Below, one piece after another: positions 17,624-23,109 of a DNA stretch of 23,109 bases; positions within the stretch are counted from its first letter, which is position 1, and each line of letters begins with the position of its first letter. Position numbers and translations under genes: made by a program. Under the pieces are notes generated by a model. The model had not been told where the DNA came from. It saw only the letters and a program-made list of their open reading frames with translations, and searched no databases. Source of the stretch: Methanobrevibacter sp. (GTDB lineage: Archaea; Methanobacteriota; Methanobacteria; Methanobacteriales; Methanobacteriaceae); contig NZ_SUTI01000013.1 of the NCBI RefSeq assembly GCF_015062985.1, positions 17,416 to 40,524 of the forward strand. Reading direction: 5' to 3'.

Positions 17624-17896
17624 ATGGTAAATTTAAAAGATTATGCTCCATTTACTGGACTGCTAATTTTTGGAAACATCGAAAACCTCATTTTAGCTTC
17701 ACAGGGTGCTGTAGCGCATGTAAACCCTATAATCCTAAGTGTATTAAGTATCATTGCCGTAATCATCTGGCTGCTTCTGGGAACCTACGGAACAAAAATA
17801 GCAATCAAATATGCAGATTACATCGAAATAATCGGCGGATTGGCCATTGTCATTTTAGGTTTGCAGTCCATGCTTGAGGCAATGGGATTCTTATAA
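17624..17896 (+). CDS. Small membrane protein, possible half-transporter B
   Basis: 90 residues, a paralogue of the gene just upstream. Shared blocks include IFGNIENLIL, the LSI-AVI-W segment, IGGLAI-ILGL and the NP after helix 1. Its ribosome binding site (GAGGTGA, 17611-17617) lies within the end of the previous gene, so the two are translationally coupled. Three hydrophobic segments are predicted. It lacks the basic tail of copy A (ending EAMGFL). Two non-identical halves made in equal amounts fit a heterodimeric membrane complex, possibly a cation carrier. The substrate cannot be read from the sequence. Confidence 0.75.
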   Translation: MVNLKDYAPFTGLLIFGNIENLILASQGAVAHVNPIILSVLSIIAVIIWLLLGTYGTKIAIKYADYIEIIGGLAIVILGLQSMLEAMGFL

Positions 17897-17937
17897 ACAA
17901 TCCTGCAACATCATGAATAAACAAGACGAGGTGTAAA

Positions 17938-19776
17938 ATGGGTAGAAAGGACATAGGCAATATTCTAGAGATAATGAGAAACGATATCAAATCAGCATTT
18001 TCAAATCCTATCGTAACAATAGTGCTGATTGGAATAATTATTCTGCCTTCCCTTTATGCACTTATAAACATATATGCATGTTGGGACCCTTACGGAAACA
18101 CTGATGAAGTGGAATTTGCAATTGCAAACCTTGATAACGGCACATCCTTTGAAGGAACTAAAATAAATGTTGGAAATGAGCTTGTTAAGGACTTGAAGAA
18201 CAATACCAAATTCAAATGGACATTTGTCACGGAGGATGAGCTGCGGGACGGGGTTCATAAGGGAGACTATTATGCAGGCATAGTGGTGCCCAAAAACCTG
18301 AGTGAGAACATCGTTTCGATTACCACAGATAACCCTGAACAGGCAAAATTGGAATACGTCGTAAACGTTAAAGCCAACCCAGTGGCTGCCAAACTAACCA
18401 ATACCGCAGCCAATACTGTTTATTCCAATCTAAATGCAAAGATTGTTGAATTTATAAATCTTGCGGCATACGGCAAGCTTGGAGAATTGCAGGAAGGTCT
18501 TGCTTCCGGAGCTCAACAGTTGTCTGAAGGAGGAGCTCTGCTTCAAGAGGGTGCAGGAGAAGTTTCTTCAGGTGCGGCCCAAGTTGAAGATGGAGCCTCA
18601 CAAGTTCAAGAGGGATCCGAGCAAATACAGGCAGGATCAGAATTACTACAAGAAAAGTCTGGAAAAATAGATGAAGGTGAAAAGCTTATTGAATCAAATA
18701 ACAATTTCCTTCAAGAAAAATCAGATGAACTTCAAAAAGGTGCTGAGGAAGTTGAATCCAGTGTTGATCCATCCTTAATACCTGAAGGCCCTGTTAAAGA
18801 ATATGCTGATGGAGTTTCTCAAGTTGCAGACGGAAGTGGGCAAATTGCAGAAGGTTCTAGCGAACTGGCAAAAGGTTCAGTCCAATTGGCAGAGGGTTCA
18901 AAACAAATCACTAACGGTAGTGTATTTTTAGCTGAAAAATCCGGAGAATTAGCGGGAGGTTCAGCTGAATTGGCCGAAGGTTCAGTGACTCTTGCAGCAG
19001 GAGCGGAAATGCTTTCAAATGCTGCTGCACAAGCATTATTCTCAGCATCAGCAGGCCTTTTCTCATCTGCAGATGCACTTTCAAGCATTACAGGAATCAA
19101 TGAGACACTTCTCGGAGACTATTTCTTCTCACCGGTCAAACTGGAAACAACTGAAGTGTTCTCAGTGCCTGATTATGGATCTAGCGTAGCACCATTTTAT
19201 ATTGCATTGTCAATGTGGGTTGGAGCATTAATTACATGTGTAATGATAGAACCTAAATCAAGTGTGGGAACCAAGTATTCCCCATTCGAAATGTATGTGG
19301 GCAAACAAACAATCTATGTGATAATGAGTATCCTGCAGGCTTGTGTAACCCTGATTGGGTCATACATCCTTGGAATCCATGTAGATAATTATCCGTTGTT
19401 CTACTTCTCAGCGATACTGGTATCGGTAGTGTTCATGTTATTGATATATTCTGTCATAACGGCTATCGGAACTGTTGGAAAAGCAGCCATAGTGCTTCTT
19501 TTAGTATTCCAGATATCTGCAACAGGCGGAATTTATCCTATCGAAATCATGGGCAAATTCTTCCAATTCATACATCCATACATGCCAATGACATATGCAA
19601 TTAACCTATTGCGTGAGGCGCAGCTTGGAGTGGTCTGGTCGAATTACTTCTTTGCATTGGCCATTCTTATAGCAATTGGGCTCGTGGCCATTATCTGTTC
19701 AATATTTGTTAAAGAAAAAGCGGACAAGGCTTCAAAATACTTTGAAGAACGTTTAGAAGAAAGTGGATTATTTTAG
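17938..19776 (+). CDS. YhgE/Pip (EsaA-like) membrane protein
   Basis: 612 residues; the ATG at 17938 follows GAGGTG. The N-terminal signature is typical of the YhgE/Pip family: a membrane helix near residues 25-45, then YALINIYACWDPYGNTDEVEFAIANLD-like and KWTFVTEDELRDGVHKGDYYAGIVVP-like stretches. Residues about 185-360 form an alanine/glycine/serine/glutamate-rich heptad region (repeats such as LAEGS, LAKGS, LQEGA), expected to be a long extracytoplasmic coiled-coil. The C-terminus has five hydrophobic segments of the ABC-2 permease type. In Firmicutes, relatives include phage infection protein and EsaA of type VII secretion. No other secretion component is seen here. It follows two small membrane genes (41-nt spacer) and precedes an adhesin gene, which suggests a surface-related role. 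Confidence 0.9.
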   Translation: MGRKDIGNILEIMRNDIKSAFSNPIVTIVLIGIIILPSLYALINIYACWDPYGNTDEVEFAIANLDNGTSFEGTKINVGNELVKDLKNNTKFKWTFVTEDELRDGVHKGDYYAGIVVPKNLSENIVSITTDNPEQAKLEYVVNVKANPVAAKLTNTAANTVYSNLNAKIVEFINLAAYGKLGELQEGLASGAQQLSEGGALLQEGAGEVSSGAAQVEDGASQVQEGSEQIQAGSELLQEKSGKIDEGEKLIESNNNFLQEKSDELQKGAEEVESSVDPSLIPEGPVKEYADGVSQVADGSGQIAEGSSELAKGSVQLAEGSKQITNGSVFLAEKSGELAGGSAELAEGSVTLAAGAEMLSNAAAQALFSASAGLFSSADALSSITGINETLLGDYFFSPVKLETTEVFSVPDYGSSVAPFYIALSMWVGALITCVMIEPKSSVGTKYSPFEMYVGKQTIYVIMSILQACVTLIGSYILGIHVDNYPLFYFSAILVSVVFMLLIYSVITAIGTVGKAAIVLLLVFQISATGGIYPIEIMGKFFQFIHPYMPMTYAINLLREAQLGVVWSNYFFALAILIAIGLVAIICSIFVKEKADKASKYFEERLEESGLF

Positions 19777-19777
19777 G

Positions 19778-19807
19778 AGTTATTTCAATAACTTCTAATA
19801 ATTTTTT
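19778..19807 (+). terminator. Hairpin between the YhgE gene and adhesin-like protein 3
   Basis: The 7-bp stem AGTTATT, loop TC, AATAACT starts 2 nt after the YhgE stop codon. A run of six T follows at 19802-19807. It sits in a 46-nt spacer, so it may terminate only part of the transcripts and lower expression of the next gene. Confidence 0.6.
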
Positions 19808-19822
19808 GAAAGGGAGAAAACA

Positions 19823-21367
19823 ATGAGAAAAAAGAGTTTACTGATAATTTTATTGGTTGCTGGTATTCTTTTTAGTGTTTCAGGCGTTGTAGCCGGTGAC
19901 GTTGATGATGTGACATTAACTAGCGATGCGAATGATACAGCCATATCCATTGACAACAATGATTTTGCTGTCGAAAGTGACATCGACGATATGGAAGTGT
20001 CCAGCAATGCTGAAGACCATCCCTTAGAGGAAAGCAGCACAGAGAATAAAGACGACGGTACCTTCACAGCACTGCAATTGAAAGTCTCTAATGCAGATGC
20101 GGGAAGCACAATTAACTTATACAACGATTATAAGTACAACAGCGGCTTTAAACTCACTACCGGAGTTTTCATCAATAAGGATATAACCATCAACGGAAAC
20201 GGACATAGCATCGACGGAATGGGTCAATCTAGAATTTTTAATATCAATTACGGCAATGGATTAAAGTTTAATAAGGTCACATTGAAGAACATCAATTTCA
20301 AAAACGGCAACGCCAAGATTTACGGCGGTGCAATATTAAACTTTGGAGAATTGGCAGTTGACCACTGTACCTTCACAAGCAATAAGGCGGGCACTGCAGG
20401 TGGAGCTATTAATTCTTTAGGCGCATTAACCTTAAAAAATTCTAAATTTTACAAGAATACTGCTGGTGGAGATGCAGGTGCAGTCTTTTCACTAACATTG
20501 AAAAAAGGTGCAGGATTCTATTACCAGTATTTTGAAGGTCGCAATGCCACAGAGGATCAAAACATTATGTTTACTTTAATGCAAGCAGTTCTTGAACCTG
20601 GTAAAGACACAATATCCAACTGTGTATTCACCGAAAACCAAGCTAAGGGTCGTGGAGGAGGAGCAGTCTATGCATTTTCCCATATTGACATCAATTCCTG
20701 CACATTCAAATCAAATAAAGCTAATGAAAGTGGTGGTGCTGTATTTGCAAATAAAAACATTGTCATAAAAAATTCCAAATTCAGCTACAACACAGTGAAA
20801 AAAAGGGGCGGTGCTGTTTACTTCAGATGCCATTCACTTACTGGCCACTATAATGATGGCAAATGGGTTAGTGACATTAATTACTACACCTGTTTAATCG
20901 AATCCTCAACATTCAAAAGAAATGTTGCCAAAAATGGCGGAGCAATATACGGATTCAAATATAATGATACCGATAAAAAGCATGGCGCCAAAGCGGTGAA
21001 ATGTACCTTTGATGAGAATAAAGCAAAGAAAGGAAGGGATGTATACGGTGGAACCGCTTCAAAATGCAAATTCCTTTACTATAAGTTAACATTGAAAAAG
21101 GCCACCATAAAAAAATCCGCCAAAAAGCTTGTGCTGAAAGCTACTTTGAAAAAAGCTAAGAAAGCTGTTAAAGGTAAAAAAGTTATATTCAAGTTCAGAG
21201 GCAAATACTACAAGGCAAAAACCAATAAGAAAGGCGTTGCTAAAGTAATCATTAAAAAATCCGTGCTTGACACTCTTAAAGTCAGCAAAAAAGTAACCAT
21301 TAAAGCGACATATAAAGCATTTTCCGGAAAGGTTATTGCTAAGAAAAAATTTAAAGTTGTAGAGTAA
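19823..21367 (+). CDS. Secreted adhesin-like protein 3 (Pmp-type beta-helix)
   Basis: 514 residues. The ATG at 19823 follows AGGGAG by 6 nt. A signal peptide is followed by an acidic Asp/Ser-rich stretch to about residue 75. A right-handed beta-helix (about 100-400) has repeats of the polymorphic-membrane-protein type (GGAI or GGAV followed by strands such as IDINSCTFKSNKANESGGAV); at least six GGA[IV] motifs are visible. The C-terminal domain of about 95 residues is extremely lysine-rich (KKATIKKSAKKLVLKATLKK..., KYYKAKTNKKGVAKV) and resembles the last Ig-like domain of the two giant adhesins. That shared basic domain may hold these proteins on the acidic cell wall, which is an inference. 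The gene lies downstream of the YhgE gene and may be partly co-transcribed with it. Confidence 0.88.
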   Translation: MRKKSLLIILLVAGILFSVSGVVAGDVDDVTLTSDANDTAISIDNNDFAVESDIDDMEVSSNAEDHPLEESSTENKDDGTFTALQLKVSNADAGSTINLYNDYKYNSGFKLTTGVFINKDITINGNGHSIDGMGQSRIFNINYGNGLKFNKVTLKNINFKNGNAKIYGGAILNFGELAVDHCTFTSNKAGTAGGAINSLGALTLKNSKFYKNTAGGDAGAVFSLTLKKGAGFYYQYFEGRNATEDQNIMFTLMQAVLEPGKDTISNCVFTENQAKGRGGGAVYAFSHIDINSCTFKSNKANESGGAVFANKNIVIKNSKFSYNTVKKRGGAVYFRCHSLTGHYNDGKWVSDINYYTCLIESSTFKRNVAKNGGAIYGFKYNDTDKKHGAKAVKCTFDENKAKKGRDVYGGTASKCKFLYYKLTLKKATIKKSAKKLVLKATLKKAKKAVKGKKVIFKFRGKYYKAKTNKKGVAKVIIKKSVLDTLKVSKKVTIKATYKAFSGKVIAKKKFKVVE

Positions 21368-21398
21368 ATGTTTAAACATTTACTTTAATTATTTTTTT
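21364..21398 (+). terminator. Terminator of adhesin-like protein 3
   Basis: A perfect 20-nt palindrome at 21364-21383 (GTAAATGTTT and its complement) includes the TAA stop codon. It is followed by TTTAATT and a run of seven T. Confidence 0.75.
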
Positions 21399-21619
21399 AA
21401 ACACGTCTATTTTTTCCAATCGAATTATTGATTGTACACTTATTTAAATTATATCATTCAGATTTTCTATTTGATTTAAATAATCGTTGTTGCCATTAAA
21501 TTAAATTACAAAACCAAAGCAAAAAGTTTAATTTGTGAAATCTATATGGGCCAACAAAAATCAATTAATTATGTCAAATTAGTGTTTGCAAGAAAGAATG
21601 TTGCATGCAAAAAAATAGA
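21368..21619. other. Intergenic region between convergent genes
   Basis: About 250 bp of AT-rich DNA between two convergent genes. It holds the terminator of adhesin-like protein 3 on the left. On the right, on the minus strand, a T-run (complement of 21609-21615) and the palindrome TTGCATGCAA (21601-21610) follow the protease stop codon and probably end that transcript. Nothing else is recognised. Confidence 0.6.
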
Positions 21620-22261
21620 TTATATTTTTAAAAACATTTTAACCAGATTTTCAGGCCCAATCATTATAGACACCAACATCAACATTGCTGAAATTGCGAA
21701 TATGACAAACCAAATTTTAATGTTCCACTTAAAAACTTTAATCCCATCCAGTGTATAAAAAGGAAGCATGTTAAATGCAGCCAAAAAGCTATTAACAGAG
21801 AATCCTATAGCATCAATCAGAAATATGTAATAAAGAATATCGGAATATGGTGTAAGAGGATATATCAAAACGGCAATTACAATGAAAATTAATCCAAATG
21901 CAATATTGAGCATTGGCCCCGCAACTGCAATTCTCCCAACTATCTCATCAGACATATCTTCAGCATAGATGCGGGCTTCACCGGGCAATGCGATTACAAT
22001 TCCAAAAAATGATGTGACAAATGCAATCAGCAACCCTATAGGCCATAATCTAAATTCAGCCTTGTAACCATATCTCATGGCCATGAATTTGTGCCCAAAC
22101 TCATGAGATACAGATCCGATTCCGGCACCGATCAGGACAATAGGCAAAATTGAAATGAATCCCTGAACATCAAATTTGACATTCGATATAGCAAAACAAA
22201 TAGAAAGTACAATAAATGCAATTATTGATTCAATGAATTCCCTTTTTGTTAACTGAAACAT
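21620..22261 (-). CDS. M50 family (site-2-type) membrane metalloprotease
   Basis: 213 residues, a compact integral-membrane zinc protease of the S2P/SpoIVFB type. The zinc-binding motif HEFGH is at residues 53-57, inside a hydrophobic segment. The third ligand motif NMLPFYTLDG is near residues 162-172 with its conserved LDG aspartate. Other family features are KFMAMRYGY after the HExxH, the PGEARI stretch, and GRIAVAGPMLNIAFGL. About five or six membrane segments are expected. Such proteases cut transmembrane substrates in regulated proteolysis; the substrate is unknown. No ribosome binding site precedes the ATG. A TATA box centred about 25 nt upstream suggests a leaderless transcript. Confidence 0.92.
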   Translation of the reverse strand: MFQLTKREFIESIIAFIVLSICFAISNVKFDVQGFISILPIVLIGAGIGSVSHEFGHKFMAMRYGYKAEFRLWPIGLLIAFVTSFFGIVIALPGEARIYAEDMSDEIVGRIAVAGPMLNIAFGLIFIVIAVLIYPLTPYSDILYYIFLIDAIGFSVNSFLAAFNMLPFYTLDGIKVFKWNIKIWFVIFAISAMLMLVSIMIGPENLVKMFLKI

Positions 22262-22281
22262 AATATTAGATATACATTTTT

Positions 22282-22290
22282 AAATATAAA
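22282..22290 (-). promoter_or_regulatory. TATA box for the M50 protease gene (leaderless)
   Basis: TTTATATTT on the minus strand is centred about 25 nt before the ATG at 22261, the normal archaeal TATA-to-start-site distance. Transcription would therefore begin at or next to the start codon. Confidence 0.6.
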
Positions 22291-22455
22291 ACTTTTTCTT
22301 ACATTCAATGCCCCTATTTGCAAAAAATTAATAAACATCGTTTACCTACCATTCAATTCTAGTAGATAATCACTTAAAAAATCCGTAATGAAACGATGAC
22401 AGTTATAATAATTCCATGAATCTTTCCATTTATCTTGAAAAATTTTAAAAAAAAA

Positions 22456-22488
22456 TAATTAATATTTTGGCATGTTAAGAGTAACCCA
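22456..22488 (-). repeat. Distal copy of the rnpB 3'-end repeat (candidate att site)
   Basis: 33 bp identical to 22918-22950, in the same orientation. On the minus strand it reads TGGGTTACTCTTAACATGCC and then AAAATATTAATTA, which is the 3' end of the RNase P RNA plus flank. This copy is followed on the minus strand by nine T, as expected of the original rnpB terminator. Confidence 0.85.
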
Positions 22489-22508
22489 TATAAAATCGTG
22501 TGGGTTAC
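22481..22508. repeat. Inverted repeat GTAACCCA / TGGGTTAC at the element end
   Basis: GTAACCCA (22481-22488, the end of the 33-bp repeat) and its exact complement TGGGTTAC (22501-22508) are separated by 12 bp. A related GATAACCCA occurs at 22561-22569, next to the 2TM promoter. Confidence 0.6.
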
Positions 22509-22569
22509 CTATGAAATATAGGCAAAAACTACTTTCATTTCTGACATTTCATTTTAAATAGATAACCCA

Positions 22570-22577
22570 TTATATAA
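22570..22577 (+). promoter_or_regulatory. TATA box for the 2TM gene
   Basis: TTATATAA lies about 70 nt before the ATG at 22643, which gives a leader of about 45 nt. It abuts a GATAACCCA motif. Confidence 0.5.
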
Positions 22578-22642
22578 ACAATCAGGGTATGCTTAAATAA
22601 TATTAATAATATAGTAAGATTATAAAAATCTCAGGTGATGAA

Positions 22643-22831
22643 ATGGCCGACAAGTCAGATAAAAAAATCAATTTTAAAGAACATATATTAAGATTTATCC
22701 TCGTTACTGTAGTATTATTTTTAATAAATCTTATATTCACACCAAACCACTGGTGGTTCTATTTTCCAATGGTAATAGTTGCAATTATATTAATAGCCAA
22801 GTATATAAAAGTCGTTTTTATCGATGATTAA
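22643..22831 (+). CDS. Small 2TM-domain membrane protein
   Basis: 62 residues. The ATG at 22643 is preceded by CAGGTGATGAA, a good ribosome binding site. A basic, charged N-terminus (MADKSDKKINFKEH) leads into two hydrophobic helices (about 14-33 and 38-58) joined by TPNHWWFYFP. A histidine before helix 1, an asparagine inside it and an HWWF-P turn between the helices fit the 2TM domain found in many small bacterial and archaeal proteins, whose function is unknown. The gene has its own promoter and terminator and is the only gene between the two copies of the rnpB-end repeat, so it may be cargo of an inserted element. Confidence 0.75.
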   Translation: MADKSDKKINFKEHILRFILVTVVLFLINLIFTPNHWWFYFPMVIVAIILIAKYIKVVFIDD

Positions 22832-22850
22832 CCTTGATACTAACTGAATA

Positions 22851-22880
22851 GTAAAATATGAGTGATTTTACCTTCTTTTT
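22851..22880 (+). terminator. Terminator of the 2TM gene
   Basis: The stem GTAAAAT (22851-22857), loop ATGAGTG, ATTTTAC (22865-22871) is followed by CTTCTTTTT. On the other strand the same hairpin lies downstream of rnpB but lacks a following T-run. Confidence 0.65.
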
Positions 22881-22917
22881 AAATTATGAAAGTTTAACTA
22901 TGAAAATAAGCAATGTG

Positions 22918-22950
22918 TAATTAATATTTTGGCATGTTAAGAGTAACCCA
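22918..22950 (-). repeat. Proximal copy of the rnpB 3'-end repeat (candidate att site)
   Basis: 33 bp identical to 22456-22488. This copy is continuous with the body of rnpB and supplies its 3' strand: GGGTTAC next to ACAGAA, then the likely P1 strand TCTTAACATGCC. Confidence 0.85.
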
Positions 22951-23109
22951 CATTCTGTTTGTACAGCATTCATCTTAGCGAACTACCTTGCCTACAACAA
23001 ATGATTATCGGCACCTTTGCTCTTGCATCCTATGGAATGGCCGTTTCACCGCTTCTTTTAATGTCCTCAATTAAATATCATCGTCTACCATTAAAAGCCG
23101 TGTCGTTTC
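22931..23109 (-). ncRNA. rnpB: RNase P RNA (rnpB), 3' part
   Basis: The RNA component of RNase P, the ribozyme that trims tRNA 5' leaders. It is read on the minus strand; the 5' part lies beyond the right edge. Conserved elements appear in the right order: GGTGAAACGGCC (P10/P11 side); CAAGAGCAAAGG (P12/J11-12 region, pairing GGCC/GGTGCC around it); GTAGGCAAGG; then CTAAGATGAATGCTGT and ACAAACAGAATGTGGGTTAC, which match the universal 3' core (GATGAATG ... ACAGAA ... GGYTTA, including the 3' strand of P4). TCTTAACATGCC at the end should pair with the missing 5' end to form P1. The mature 3' end is placed at or within a few bases of 22931. About 179 nt of an expected length near 300 are present. 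Open frames here on the plus strand are shadows. Confidence 0.9.

Larger units (their letters stand above)
22262..22642. other. Noncoding region between protease and 2TM genes
   Basis: About 380 bp without a convincing gene. It contains the protease promoter, a distant inverted repeat (CATCGTTT at 22336-22343 and AAACGATG at 22391-22398), a nine-A run (22447-22455), the distal copy of the rnpB 3'-end repeat (22456-22488), a GTAACCCA/TGGGTTAC inverted repeat (22481-22508) and the TATA box of the 2TM gene (22570-22577). Confidence 0.6.
22489..22950. mobile_element. Candidate 462-bp insertion in the rnpB 3' end
   Basis: Exact 33-bp direct repeats lie at both ends (22456-22488 and 22918-22950). 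One of them forms the 3' end of rnpB and the other carries the T-rich terminator. This is the footprint left by tyrosine-recombinase integration into RNA genes: the 3' end is rebuilt by the element and the original end is displaced. The interval encodes only the 62-residue 2TM protein and no integrase. It could be a deletion relic of a larger element, a cassette moved in trans, or a simple segmental duplication. Boundaries assume that the 33-bp repeat is the crossover core. Confidence 0.5.

Noticed and set aside
21546..21758. 70-residue plus-strand frame
   Set aside because: It overlaps the 3' end of the M50 protease gene, including its LDG motif region, and has no ribosome binding site.
22336..22398. 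Inverted repeat CATCGTTT / AAACGATG as a regulatory site
   Set aside because: It is only 8 bp with a 47-bp spacing, and nothing around it (start site, gene end or repeat boundary) gives it meaning.
22918..22950. The 33-bp repeat as the end of an insertion sequence or MITE
   Set aside because: No transposase, target duplication or terminal inverted pair was found, and one copy is part of rnpB itself. A 3'-end duplication by site-specific integration fits better.
23001..23109. Open frame on the plus strand at the right edge, hydrophobic, starting MIIGTFALASYG
   Set aside because: The complementary strand carries the conserved 3' core of RNase P RNA (GATGAATG ... ACAGAA ... GGGTTAC), which explains the atypical composition. 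The frame is a chance antisense opening.

Overview
The window looks like the chromosome of a gut or rumen methanogen of the Methanobrevibacter type (order Methanobacteriales). Reasons: AT-rich DNA; archaeal TATA boxes and GGTG-type ribosome binding sites; very large secreted beta-helix 'adhesin-like proteins' with lysine-rich Ig-like C-termini; a membrane-anchored CobN-type chelatase-family protein; and an archaeal-type RNase P RNA gene. Genus is inferred from gene content only.

Layout. 1-1556 (+): end of dnaK, then dnaJ, a chaperone pair. 1787-10839 (-): two giant adhesin-like proteins. The first is built from three copies of a unit of about 333 residues. The second carries an embedded run of 14 Cys-containing pentapeptides encoded by a 15-bp minisatellite. 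10946-15817 (-): a signal-peptide-bearing, C-terminally anchored CobN-like protein. 16018-16854 (+): a secreted DUF1002 protein, divergent from it. 16876-17202 (-): a small protein of unknown function. 17334-21367 (+): a probable operon or cluster with two tandem tiny membrane proteins (possible half-transporters), a YhgE/Pip (EsaA-like) membrane protein and a third adhesin-like protein. 21620-22261 (-): an M50 site-2-type metalloprotease, apparently leaderless. 22643-22831 (+): a 62-residue 2TM-domain protein. 22931-23109 (-): 3' part of the RNase P RNA gene, cut by the window edge. Most of the coding capacity serves the cell surface: adhesins, an anchored chelatase relative, a YhgE-type export or wall-associated protein, a secreted DUF1002 protein and a membrane protease.

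Most striking observations. (1) The last 33 bp of the rnpB region are repeated exactly 462 bp away, and the distal copy is followed by a run of nine T on the rnpB strand. This is the arrangement expected of integration into the 3' end of an RNA gene; the interval holds only the 2TM gene and no integrase. (2) Two giant secreted-protein genes have no ATG, GTG or TTG in frame at the position set by their ribosome binding site and signal peptide. The codons there are ATT and ACG, each one base from ATG. (3) The Cys-pentapeptide minisatellite inside a beta-helix adhesin is likely to vary in length between strains. (4) Hairpin-plus-T-run terminators, several built around the stop codon, follow nearly every gene.
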